64,000 bases of DNA from Candidatus Anaerobutyricum avicola (GCA_019113845.1 DXGQ01000054.1:1-64000); one strand, 5' to 3'. Positions 32,245-41,342 are shown, counted from the first letter of the stretch. Notes: generated from the sequence alone by a model not told the origin. A program made the numbers and translations.

Positions 32245-32715
32245 GTGGCAAAATCAGAAAACATCCGCCTGATTGCGAACAACAAGAAGGCATACCATGA
32301 TTATTTTATAGACGAAAAATACGAGGCAGGCATCGCCCTTCACGGCACCGAGGTGAAATCCCTCCGCATGGGCAAATGCAGCATCAAAGAATCCTTCATT
32401 ACCATCAATCGTGGGGAAGTGCTGATACAGCACATGCACATCAGTCCCTACGAAAAAGGAAACATTTTCAACAAAGATCCCCTGCGCACCAGAAAGCTCC
32501 TTCTCCACAAGGCGGAGATCCGCAAGCTGGAAAATCAGGTCAAGATGAAAGGCTACACCATCATGCCCCTGAAAGTCTACCTGAAAGGCAGCCTGGTAAA
32601 AGTGGAGATCGGCCTCGCGCGAGGCAAAAAACTTTACGACAAACGCCAGGACATCGCCAAAAAAGACGCCCAGAGAGAGGCACAGAGAGACTTTAAGATC
32701 CGGAACTTGGGATGA
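32245..32715 (+). CDS. smpB: SsrA-binding protein
   Basis: [35 protein letters not shown]; adjacent to ssrA. Confidence 0.98.
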   Translation: MAKSENIRLIANNKKAYHDYFIDEKYEAGIALHGTEVKSLRMGKCSIKESFITINRGEVLIQHMHISPYEKGNIFNKDPLRTRKLLLHKAEIRKLENQVKMKGYTIMPLKVYLKGSLVKVEIGLARGKKLYDKRQDIAKKDAQREAQRDFKIRNLG

Positions 32716-32743
32716 GCTGGCAAAACAATAAAAACGCTCCGTG

Positions 32744-32779
32744 AGGCTCTTTTTCTTTTCCGGAAAAGAAAAAGAGCCT
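32744..32779. terminator. 36-bp perfect palindrome between convergent smpB and ssrA, likely bidirectional terminator
   Basis: AGGCTCTTTTTCTTTTCC|GGAAAAGAAAAAGAGCCT, 18-nt arms with no mismatch. Confidence 0.8.
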
Positions 32780-32802
32780 TGCATAAACAAGACTCTTAAA
32801 AA

Positions 32803-33148
32803 TGGACCTGAGGGGAATCGAACCCCTGTCCGAAAACCTATTCCGCACGGTATCTCCCATCACAGTCTTTATTTTGACATTCCCTCCGTCTGGCGTCTAA
32901 AGACAAACTCCAAACTTCAGTAGCTTCATATTACTTCATACCCGGCAAAGCTTACGGATACGAGTGTCCCACATAATCGGTGCCGGACTCTCAGTCTGTG
33001 GGTCTACTGAGGCCGACAGCTGCAACTTAGGCAGCGTATGCTAAATTATTATCTTCAGCGTTTATATTTAATTCCGAGTTTTAACGTGGTCCCGGACCAC
33101 GGATGGCTGCCCCACGTGCAAAGCCCCCGTCGAAACCAGTACAAGCCC
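32803..33148 (-). ncRNA. ssrA: Transfer-messenger RNA
   Basis: Minus strand: 5' GGGCTTGTACTGGTTTCGACGGGGGC, 3' GGACAGGGGTTCGATTCCCCTCAGGTCCA; acceptor stem GGGCTTG/CAGGTCC pairs; tag ORF 33027-33062 encodes NAEDNNLAYAA*. Confidence 0.95.
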
Positions 33149-33221
33149 GTACTGTTACGAACAGAGCAACAACGCTTTCGCAGTGCTTCTGTATCATTAC
33201 GAATAAAATCGTAGTAAATTT

Positions 33222-33249
33222 ATTATACTGGATAAAACATATTTGTCAA
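33222..33249 (-). promoter_or_regulatory. Promoter of ssrA
   Basis: Minus strand TTGACA (33249-33244), 16-bp spacer, TATAAT (33227-33222). Confidence 0.75.
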
Positions 33250-33562
33250 GACAAATTTTACTTATTTTTCCATGTTTTTTATGCCAACACATTTTTTTAT
33301 AGAATACACAAATAAAAAAGAAAAAAATTGTTTTTGTTGCGTATTTTTCACCACATGGAAGAATGAGGATGCTATAATAAAAAATATCTAGAAGAGATAG
33401 CACTTAAGATACTAAAAGATGACACAACCACATTTACTTGTCTGATATAAAAAAAATCAGAAGTTTTTGTCAAAAAGTTGTTGAAAAAACTTCGAAATTA
33501 TTATATTATAAAAAATATGAAAGCGCTGGAACCATAATAGATGGTAGCGGGAGTGATTACGG

Positions 33563-34798
33563 ATGATAACAGTATATTCTTTATTTTGGTCAATTATCAA
33601 TTGTTGTCTGATGGCATTTGTTATATTCCTTCTCAGGACAAGGACGATGCTGATTTCCAAGTACGGCACAGCAGTACTGCGTTTTCTGATCCTGTGTTGT
33701 ATCATCAGGATCCTGCTTCCGGTAGAATTTCCGGAGCACCAGTACATACTGGCAGATAACTTTCTGTACTCATGGATAGTGAAGCACTTCAAGATTGTGC
33801 TGCATCCGGATTTTAAGAGTTTGTTGCTGACATTTCTTATTATCGTGTGGATTTGCGGAAGCCTGTTCAGCGGCTGTCGGCTCCTCTTGAAGTCGAGAAA
33901 AGTACAGAAGATTATCCGGGATAATGCCTGCGTGGAGTTCACGAGAGCCAAAGAGATTCTGGAGACGATCGAGCCAGATTGTCCATTACCGGTTCGTCTC
34001 TGTTCCGGGATTTCCGTTCCCGTGTTGGCAGGATATCTTCATCCGGCGATTTATTTTCCGGAGTATCCTTATAGCGACGAGGAACTTCGTTATGTGCTGT
34101 TTCACGAACATGCGCATTGGAAGAGGAAAGATATCTGGAAGAAGCTGATCATGAATATCATCTGCATTCTGGTCTGGTGGAATCCTGCAGTTTACATTAT
34201 CCGAAGAGAGTTGTCTCAGTTGCTCGAGTTCCGCTGTGATAAGACGCTGGCAAAGGATCTGGACGACTTTGAGATTGTCGGTTATCTGAATCTTCTGATG
34301 GTCAGTTACGAGCGGGCGAAGAATCCGCTCATCAAAACAAACCTGTACACCATCGAGTTTGTAAACACAGGAAAGCAGTACACGATCATGCAGAGATTTG
34401 ACTTGTTGTTAGACAGGCATACCGTCACCTCACACAGATTGCTGCCGCAGATGGTGATCGTGCTCTTGGCACTTTTGTGGATGTTCTGTTCGTATTACTT
34501 TATTTGGCAGACGAATTACTATGCATCAGAAAGGGAAATTCAAACTGAGGATGTATTACGACAACCTGTAGTTGAATCTTCCAATAATGATAATGCTTAT
34601 CTTCAAGAACAGGTAGATGGTTCATATATATTTCATTTTAGAAGTCATGCATTAGAAGTTTCGAAAGAAGATGTAGAGGCTGGTTTATATGAATATTATC
34701 CAGTTATTGAATATGAAAAAGATAAGAACATATTTTTCGAGTTCGTAGACCAAATAAAAGAGTATATAAATATTTTTTTCATAAAGGAGGATGATTAG
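33563..34798 (+). CDS. BlaR1/MecR1-type M56 family metallopeptidase, membrane bound
   Basis: Multiple N-terminal TM segments; zinc motif YVLFHEHAHWKRKDIWKKL (HExxH); ELSQLLEFRCDKTLAKDLDDFEIVGYLNLL; last TM and short ~100-aa tail with no penicillin-binding sensor domain. Confidence 0.88.
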   Translation: MITVYSLFWSIINCCLMAFVIFLLRTRTMLISKYGTAVLRFLILCCIIRILLPVEFPEHQYILADNFLYSWIVKHFKIVLHPDFKSLLLTFLIIVWICGSLFSGCRLLLKSRKVQKIIRDNACVEFTRAKEILETIEPDCPLPVRLCSGISVPVLAGYLHPAIYFPEYPYSDEELRYVLFHEHAHWKRKDIWKKLIMNIICILVWWNPAVYIIRRELSQLLEFRCDKTLAKDLDDFEIVGYLNLLMVSYERAKNPLIKTNLYTIEFVNTGKQYTIMQRFDLLLDRHTVTSHRLLPQMVIVLLALLWMFCSYYFIWQTNYYASEREIQTEDVLRQPVVESSNNDNAYLQEQVDGSYIFHFRSHALEVSKEDVEAGLYEYYPVIEYEKDKNIFFEFVDQIKEYINIFFIKEDD

Positions 34799-34800
34799 TT

Positions 34801-35043
34801 ATGAAAGTAATGAAACGAATAATCATTGGTATAATGGCTGGAACAATGGCTTTTTCAGCGATGCCTGCTACTATACCGGCATTGTTACAGATGCCAGCAG
34901 CAGTGGAGGCGGCAGAAATTGAACCAAGAGCAGATGTGGTTTATTGGATTTATAGGGAATTGGCAGATGGTACACTTCAGAAACGTCGCTGGAATGCAAC
35001 TAGAGGTTATTGGGTAGATCCACATTGGATTACAGTTGTATAA
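34801..35043 (+). CDS. Small secreted protein of unknown function
   Basis: 80 aa; signal peptide ending …VEAAEIEPRA; mature part DVVYWIYRELADGTLQKRRWNATRGYWVDPHWITVV; SD AAAGGAGG; starts 2 nt after the M56 stop. Confidence 0.82.
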   Translation: MKVMKRIIIGIMAGTMAFSAMPATIPALLQMPAAVEAAEIEPRADVVYWIYRELADGTLQKRRWNATRGYWVDPHWITVV

Positions 35044-35056
35044 TCTTGAAAAGAGC

Positions 35057-35102
35057 TTAAGAGAGGAGATTAGCTTTTAGATAATTTCCTCTCTTAATTT
35101 TT
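35057..35102 (+). terminator. Intrinsic terminator of the M56/microprotein unit
   Basis: TTAAGAGAGGA…TCCTCTCTTAA followed by TTTTT. Confidence 0.85.
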
Positions 35103-35150
35103 AGCTTTATAATGTGTCAATTTTTTAATTTTGTTAAATCATTATATTAT

Positions 35151-37002
35151 GAGTTGCCCGACAAATGGGCAACTAACAGCACTTTGAAAACTTAACACAT
35201 TAACCTCAAATATAGTATAATGGAGACAGATTTTAAACGGGGAGTGTACAACAAATGTCATTTGCTACAAATCAATCACAACAGATTAGTCTCTTTGATG
35301 CTACTGCAAATCTTACAGATCGTGAAAAGCGGTTGTTGGAGAAGTCCTGGGCGAAATATTTTGCAGAGAACATATTTCCAGAAATAGATGAAGCACCTTT
35401 TTCTGTGCTTTACAGCGACCGTCCTTCCAGACATAATACCCCAGTGAATGTAATCATTGGAGCATTGATACTGAAAGAAATCTTTGGGCTCACGGATGAA
35501 GAAATTGTGGAAACTCTTCCGTTTGATATCCGTTATCAGTATGCCCTGCATACAACCAGCTTTGAAGAACAGCCGCTGAATGACCGTACGCTTGGAAGAT
35601 TTCGTGCCAGATGCAATTCCTATGAGGAAATGACAGGCATAGACCTTATTCATGACTGTATTATGAAACTGTCTTCGAGCATGGCTACTATGATGAAGCT
35701 GAATACGGGAATGCGCCGCATGGATTCTCTGATGGTAGCTTCTAATATAAAGAAAATGAGCCGTTTGGAACTTCTGTACACCTGTGTAGCTAATCTTGCC
35801 AGGTTGATGAAAAAGCTTGAAGATTCGGCATTGCCAGAAGGACTGCTTCACTATACGGAAGATGATGACCATAACAGGGTGCTTTATCATAACCGCAGTG
35901 AAGACACTGACTCCAAAACGGATCAAATATTAAAAGATGCGGTGTTTATCATTTCTGCCTGTGGCAGCCGTTATGATGAATACAGTGAATATCAGCTTTT
36001 GATCCGTGCCATCAGTGAACAGACAAAATCTGACGATGATGGTAACCTGACGCTTAAGAGTGCGCATGATGGTATGGATTCAAAAGTCATGCAAAATCCT
36101 GCGGATCCAGATGCTACCTATCGTAAGAAGGCGGGTACGGAATACAGAGGATATATCGCCAATGTTGTAGAAGTGGCGGACGATAACCATAACAGCATTA
36201 CAGTTGACTATCAGTATGAGAAGAATACCTATAGCGACAGTCAATTTCTTAAAGACTATATTGAGCAACAGCCGGAGGATGGAGCACATGCCATACTCAC
36301 AACAGATGGCGGATACTGCGGAATGGAAAACAGCCAGCTTGCGAAAGATAAGAACATAACCTTAGTTACTACCGACCTTAAAGGAACCGAAGTCAGTGAT
36401 CACTGGGCAGATTTTGAACTCAACGAAGACGGTACAAAACTGTTAAAGTGCGCAGCCGGCCACGAACCCAAAAGCAGCGTCTATGACAAAAATACACAGA
36501 AATGTAAAGCATCATTTCCTCTGACTACGTGCAAAAATTGCGCTTATTATAACCAGTGCCACCCAACAGAACACAAACGCGTTGCCACCATTAAAATAGC
36601 GATGCGTACAGCATTTCATGCCAGACAGCAACGTTTCTTGAAAACGGAAGACTTTAAAACATTAGCGCATTTCCGAAACGGGATAGAAACGGTTCCTGCG
36701 GTACTTCGTAGCAGACACCATGTCGATAGGATGCCAGTCCGTGGCTATATCAAAACAAAACTATTCTTCGGCTTTAAAGTTGCCGGAATGAATGCCCGAA
36801 AACTGATCAGATATCTGACCGGTTTAGTTAAAGTCGCCACTTATCCGGAAATAGCCTGAAAATCATATAGAAAATCAGCATATCCGTATGGAGAAAATAC
36901 CCTCTAGGGAGTAAAGTGATTATTTTTGAAGCTAATGTGTTAAGTTTTCAAGGTGCAAATAAAAAAAGGTTACTATAAATCACCCGATTTGTCGGGCAAC
37001 TC
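35151..37002 (+). mobile_element. Complete IS1182-family insertion sequence (1852 bp)
   Basis: Ends GAGTTGCCCGACAAAT…ATTTGTCGGGCAACTC; 7-bp duplication ATATTAT at 35144-35150 and 37003-37009; encodes the transposase. Confidence 0.9.
35255..36859 (+). CDS. IS1182-family transposase
   Basis: 534 aa; YSDRPSRHNTPVNVIIGALILKEIFGLTDEEIVETLPFDIRYQYAL…, LTTDGGYCGMEN. Confidence 0.92.
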   Translation: MSFATNQSQQISLFDATANLTDREKRLLEKSWAKYFAENIFPEIDEAPFSVLYSDRPSRHNTPVNVIIGALILKEIFGLTDEEIVETLPFDIRYQYALHTTSFEEQPLNDRTLGRFRARCNSYEEMTGIDLIHDCIMKLSSSMATMMKLNTGMRRMDSLMVASNIKKMSRLELLYTCVANLARLMKKLEDSALPEGLLHYTEDDDHNRVLYHNRSEDTDSKTDQILKDAVFIISACGSRYDEYSEYQLLIRAISEQTKSDDDGNLTLKSAHDGMDSKVMQNPADPDATYRKKAGTEYRGYIANVVEVADDNHNSITVDYQYEKNTYSDSQFLKDYIEQQPEDGAHAILTTDGGYCGMENSQLAKDKNITLVTTDLKGTEVSDHWADFELNEDGTKLLKCAAGHEPKSSVYDKNTQKCKASFPLTTCKNCAYYNQCHPTEHKRVATIKIAMRTAFHARQQRFLKTEDFKTLAHFRNGIETVPAVLRSRHHVDRMPVRGYIKTKLFFGFKVAGMNARKLIRYLTGLVKVATYPEIA

Positions 37003-37187
37003 ATATTATATAATAATTATTTTTAGTTTTGAGTAGATAACGTTTAACTGGATTATTATTCTATTTTCTTTTCTCCCCTCCACTTTACAATTGACAAACC
37101 TTTCCCCGTATATAATAATACAGGCATGGCATACAACGTATATTATCAATAAAGAATGCGAATAAAAGAATGTGAAAGGAACTGAAC

Positions 37188-37268
37188 ATGGCAATGATCA
37201 GGAGAAAGAGTGATAAATTGGACGGAGGGGTGCTGCAGTCAGAAAAGGCAGCGCTGACCGGAAGGTGA
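37188..37268 (+). CDS. Putative 26-aa upstream ORF coupled to the PPTase gene
   Basis: AAAGGA SD then ATG; MAMIRRKSDKLDGGVLQSEKAALTGR*; stop overlaps the PPTase GTG (GTGA). Confidence 0.4.
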   Translation: MAMIRRKSDKLDGGVLQSEKAALTGR

Positions 37269-37912
37269 CGGGCAGAGAGCCGGTGCGTCTGTATTTGATG
37301 GGGACGCGGGAGCTGGAAGACCCGAGAGAGCACCCGGAGTGGGCAGAGCTGCTGCCGGTGGGGCGGTGGAAGAAGGCGATTTCGCTGCTGCAGCCGGAGG
37401 ACAGAAAGAACAGTGCCGGGGCGGGATGGCTGCTGCGGTATGTACTTTGGGAGGAAGGAGTTTCGCCGGAGGCGCCGGTCCGGTATGGGGCGCACGGGAA
37501 GCCGTATTGTGACGGAATGCATTTTAATCTGTCGCATTCGGGGGAGTATGTCCTCTGCGCTGTGGGGGAGCGGGAGATCGGCTGTGATATACAAAAGATC
37601 ATGCCCTGCCGTCCGGCCATGGTGCGCCGGTTTTTTTCTCCGGAGGAGCAGGAGTACATTTTCTCTGTGGAAGGACGGGAGAGAGATATCCGCTTTATCA
37701 CGATCTGGAGTCGGAAGGAAAGTCTGTTAAAGAGGACGGGCGAGGGACTGACAAGAGATTTGCGGCAGGTTTGCTGTCTGTCCGGCGAGGGCTTTTATGA
37801 TACGCAGTGCGGGGAGTACAAGATCTGTGTCTCCTGTGAGCGGGCGGAGGATGCCGGGGAAACGTGTGTCCGCCTGATCCTGGTGGACGCCTGTCTGGCT
37901 GTCGCCCGGTGA
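37265..37912 (+). CDS. Sfp-type 4'-phosphopantetheinyl transferase
   Basis: MHFNLSHSGEYVLCAVGEREIGCDIQKI and FFSPEEQEYIFS…IWSRKESLLKRTGEGL motifs; GTG start. Confidence 0.9.
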   Translation: MTGREPVRLYLMGTRELEDPREHPEWAELLPVGRWKKAISLLQPEDRKNSAGAGWLLRYVLWEEGVSPEAPVRYGAHGKPYCDGMHFNLSHSGEYVLCAVGEREIGCDIQKIMPCRPAMVRRFFSPEEQEYIFSVEGRERDIRFITIWSRKESLLKRTGEGLTRDLRQVCCLSGEGFYDTQCGEYKICVSCERAEDAGETCVRLILVDACLAVAR

Positions 37913-38060
37913 CAGACGGGGACGGGGCGCGAAAGAGGGCGTATCCGAGGAAGCTGATTGACAATTGCTGGGGAATGCAATATAATTTTGTTGTATTTGC
38001 AGACGGATCAAGAGCCGCAGATACCCATGCACAGGAAACAGTTGTCAGGAGGACAGGATA

Positions 38061-38723
38061 TTGGAACAGTCAAAAATTGACGCCATGATGGATGGCAGGA
38101 CACTCACCAAAGAGAATATTTTAAATATGTATCAGATGGTTCAGGATGCTTCGGATACGGAGGAGAAAAAGAATGTGATGAAGCATTCCGTTTTTTTTGT
38201 CGGACAGCTTCCGCTGAAGGAGAATCATGTCGTGGATGTTGCCCGGACGGAACGGATCGTGAATACGACGGTGCCGTTGGAAGAACTTTCCACATATATG
38301 AAGTATCTGTTGGAGGGACTGGCGACCCAGACTCTTCTTTTAAAGAAGGAAGACGGCTCGTATGCGGTGAACACCAAGTATGAGAAGACGGTGGTGAAGG
38401 CCAGAAAGATCGCGAGGGCGTACCAGCTGGAACAGGAGAAGGCAAAGGAGGAAGCTCTGCCGAAGGCGAAGAAAATGTACCAGATGGGGACGAAGTATTA
38501 CCACTCCGGACAGTATACGGAGGCCGCCGCCTGTTTTTTAAATGCGGTGGAGATGGCGGATTATCGGATGGCTTGTTACAGTCTTGCCCTGCTGTATAAA
38601 GAAGGAAAGGGCGTGGACGCGTCTCTGCCTGAGGCGCTTTATTATGCCAGAAAGGCTATCGTGCAGGGCGGTGTCATTGCGGAGCCGCTGGAAAGAGAGA
38701 TCCTTGAAGAGCTCAGGGCATGA
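38061..38723 (+). CDS. Uncharacterised protein with C-terminal TPR/Sel1-like repeats
   Basis: YYHSGQYTEAAACFLNAVEMADYRMACYSLALLYKEGKGVDASLPEALYYARKA; TTG start with AGGAGG. Confidence 0.65.
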   Translation: MEQSKIDAMMDGRTLTKENILNMYQMVQDASDTEEKKNVMKHSVFFVGQLPLKENHVVDVARTERIVNTTVPLEELSTYMKYLLEGLATQTLLLKKEDGSYAVNTKYEKTVVKARKIARAYQLEQEKAKEEALPKAKKMYQMGTKYYHSGQYTEAAACFLNAVEMADYRMACYSLALLYKEGKGVDASLPEALYYARKAIVQGGVIAEPLEREILEELRA

Positions 38724-38805
38724 GAGAGGAAAATGGGGAAGGAGTTCCCCGATATTTAGCAAAGAAAACAGCCGATAAAGGCGGGAAGAAAGGAATAACA
38801 ACGAT

Positions 38806-39933
38806 ATGAGAAAAAAAGTATTTGCGGTCAGCCTGGCGCTGGCTCTGGCAGCGGCCATGATGGGCGGTTGTGGAAACAGCAAAGAGAACGATACAGCACA
38901 GGAGCAGACAACGGAGGCACAGACACAGACCCAGTCCACACCAACGGTGGATTACAGCCAGGGTCTGAACGAGGACGGCACATTGGCCGGTGAAAATAAC
39001 GGCGATTATGTGACGCTCTGTGATTATTCTGCGATCGAGATCCCGGAGAGTGAGATCGCCGTGGAGGAGAGCGAGGTGGACACCGAGGTGGATGCTCTTC
39101 TGGAGAATTACCAGACAGAGAAGCAGGTGAAAGACCGGGCGGTGAAAGACGGCGATGTGGTCAATATCGACTATGTGGGTACCATAGACGGGGAAGAGTT
39201 TGACGGCGGCAGCGCGGAGGGAGCAAACCTGACCATCGGATCGGGTTCCTTTATTGATGATTTTGAGGAGCAGCTGATCGGACACAAGCCGGGCGAGGAA
39301 GTGGAAGTCAATGTGACATTCCCGGATGATTATGCGTCTGAGGATGTAGCCGGAAAGGATGCAGTCTTTACAGTGACCCTGAATTATATCAGCGAGACAG
39401 AGCTTCCGGAACTGAATGATGATTTTGTCAAAGAAAATCTGCAGGAAGCTTACGGCTACACTTCCGTGGATGATCTGCGGACGAAGATCCGGACCAATCT
39501 GGAAAATAATAAGAAATACAATTATGTCTGGTCTTATATGATGGATAACTCTACTTTTGAGGAGATTCCGGAAGAACTGGTGAATCCGCAGCTTGATGTG
39601 ATGATTGACGGTCTGGAGGCGAGTCTTTCCCTGCAGGGCGCGACACTGGAAGATTATCTGACCAGCAGCGGATATGAAGATGAGGAGGCCATGAGAGAGG
39701 CTTACTATGCCGACTGTGAAACCATGGTCAAGACTTATCTGATCGCGGACAAGGTGGCCAAAGAGCAGAACCTGGAGGCGACCGATCAGGAAGTCACCGA
39801 CTACTTTAAAGAGTTCTACAACACCGACAACTATGACAGCTATGTGGATTATTACACAAGACCATACATCAACCGGACCGTATTGAATAACATTGTGACG
39901 GAGACATTGGCAGATATGGCGCAGGTTGGATAA
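38806..39933 (+). CDS. Trigger-factor-like FKBP peptidyl-prolyl isomerase lipoprotein
   Basis: Signal peptide with lipobox MMGGCGN; FKBP core VKDGDVVNIDYVGTIDGEEFDGGSAEGANLTIGSGSFIDDFEEQLIGHKPGEEVEVNVTFP; trigger-factor-type C-terminal helices. Confidence 0.85.
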   Translation: MRKKVFAVSLALALAAAMMGGCGNSKENDTAQEQTTEAQTQTQSTPTVDYSQGLNEDGTLAGENNGDYVTLCDYSAIEIPESEIAVEESEVDTEVDALLENYQTEKQVKDRAVKDGDVVNIDYVGTIDGEEFDGGSAEGANLTIGSGSFIDDFEEQLIGHKPGEEVEVNVTFPDDYASEDVAGKDAVFTVTLNYISETELPELNDDFVKENLQEAYGYTSVDDLRTKIRTNLENNKKYNYVWSYMMDNSTFEEIPEELVNPQLDVMIDGLEASLSLQGATLEDYLTSSGYEDEEAMREAYYADCETMVKTYLIADKVAKEQNLEATDQEVTDYFKEFYNTDNYDSYVDYYTRPYINRTVLNNIVTETLADMAQVG

Positions 39934-39958
39934 CAAAAGAAGAGAGCAGGAGGGCCAG

Positions 39959-40672
39959 ATGAAAGATTTAAAAAGTTTACACCGTGTATTATTGAAACTC
40001 AGCGGAGAGGCGTTGGCGGGAGAGAAGAAAACCGGATTTGATGAGGCGACGGTGCTTGATGTGGCAAGACAGGTTAAGCAGGTGGTGGATTCCGGTGTTC
40101 AGGTAGCCATCGTCATCGGCGGCGGTAATTTCTGGAGAGGAAGAACGAGCGAAAATATGGACAGGACAAAGGCGGACCAGATCGGGATGCTCGCCACTGT
40201 CATGAACTGTATCTACGTGGCGGACATGTTCCGGCATGTCGGCATGAAGACGAAAGTGTACACACCATTTACCTGCGGCGCGTTCACGGAACTGTTTTCC
40301 AAAGATGACGCTGTGGCGGAACTGAATAAAGGTACGGTGACTTTCTTTGCCGGCGGAACCGGCCATCCGTATTTTTCCACAGATACGGCGACAGCGCTAC
40401 GCGCCATTGAGATCGAGGCGGATGCCATCCTGCTGGCAAAGGCCATCGACGGCGTCTATGACAGCGATCCGAAGGTGAATCCGAACGCAGTGAAGTATGA
40501 TGAGATCTCTCTGGATGAGGTGCTGGCGAAAAAGCTTGGCGTCATTGACCTGACGGCGACGATCATGTGTCTGGAAAATAAGATGCCGCTGGTTATTTTC
40601 GGGCTCAATGAAAAAGAGAGTATCGTGGCAGCGATGGATGGTCGTTTCAATGGAACATATGTGACGGTCTGA
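39959..40672 (+). CDS. pyrH: Uridylate kinase
   Basis: RVLLKLSGEALAGEKKTGFDEATV…AIVIGGGNFWRGRTSENMDRTKADQIGMLATVMN. Confidence 0.97.
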   Translation: MKDLKSLHRVLLKLSGEALAGEKKTGFDEATVLDVARQVKQVVDSGVQVAIVIGGGNFWRGRTSENMDRTKADQIGMLATVMNCIYVADMFRHVGMKTKVYTPFTCGAFTELFSKDDAVAELNKGTVTFFAGGTGHPYFSTDTATALRAIEIEADAILLAKAIDGVYDSDPKVNPNAVKYDEISLDEVLAKKLGVIDLTATIMCLENKMPLVIFGLNEKESIVAAMDGRFNGTYVTV

Positions 40673-40796
40673 ACGTCTGGAAAAGCGTTGACAAAACTGT
40701 GCGATTGATGTAAATTATGTGTATACTTAAAGCCACATTTTTCGATGGGAGAGATGCTGGCACAGAATGGAAAAACAGGATGCAGGAGGTTACATT

Positions 40797-41342
40797 ATGA
40801 TAGAAAAATATACGGAGAAGATGCAGAAGTCCGTGGATAATCTGGAGAAAGAATATAATTCGATCCGGGCAGGAAGGGCGAACCCGCATGTTCTCGATAA
40901 GATCAAGGTAGACTATTACGGAACACCGACACCGCTTCAGCAGGTAGGTAATATCTCGGTTCCGGAACCGCGTATTCTTTGTATTCAGCCATGGGAGACT
41001 TCTCTTCTCAAGTCCATTGAGAAGGCGATCCAGCAGTCCGATGTGGGTATCCATCCGACGAACGACGGTAAGATGATCCGTCTGATCTTCCCGGAACTCA
41101 CGGAGGAACACAGAAAAGAGCTGGTGAAGGATGTGAAGAAGAAGGCTGAGGGAGCAAAGGTTGCGATCCGTAACATCAGAAGAGACGCCAATGATTTCCT
41201 GAAAAAGGCGAACAAGAACGGCGACATTACGGAAGATGAACTGAAGACAGAGCAGAACAAGGTTCAGAAAGAGACAGATAAGTACATTAAAGTCGTTGAT
41301 GAGGCGATGGATAAGAAGTCACAGGAGATTCTGACAGTGTAA
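40797..41342 (+). CDS. frr: Ribosome recycling factor
   Basis: EKMQKSVDNLEKEYNSIRAGRANPHVLDKIKVDYYGTPTPLQQVGNISVPEPR. Confidence 0.98.
   Translation: MIEKYTEKMQKSVDNLEKEYNSIRAGRANPHVLDKIKVDYYGTPTPLQQVGNISVPEPRILCIQPWETSLLKSIEKAIQQSDVGIHPTNDGKMIRLIFPELTEEHRKELVKDVKKKAEGAKVAIRNIRRDANDFLKKANKNGDITEDELKTEQNKVQKETDKYIKVVDEAMDKKSQEILTV

Noticed and set aside
32741-32923. Plus-strand ORF NGPEGNRTPVRKPIPHGISHHS… downstream of smpB
   Set aside because: It is the antisense of the tmRNA 3' end, a common spurious annotation.
33457-33951. Minus-strand ORF upstream of/over the M56 gene that might be a missing BlaI repressor
   Set aside because: Antisense to the M56 coding frame; no winged-helix sequence; best explained as a shadow ORF.
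37265-37912. PPTase as a marker for a nearby NRPS/PKS cluster
   Set aside because: No carrier-protein, condensation or ketosynthase gene in the window.
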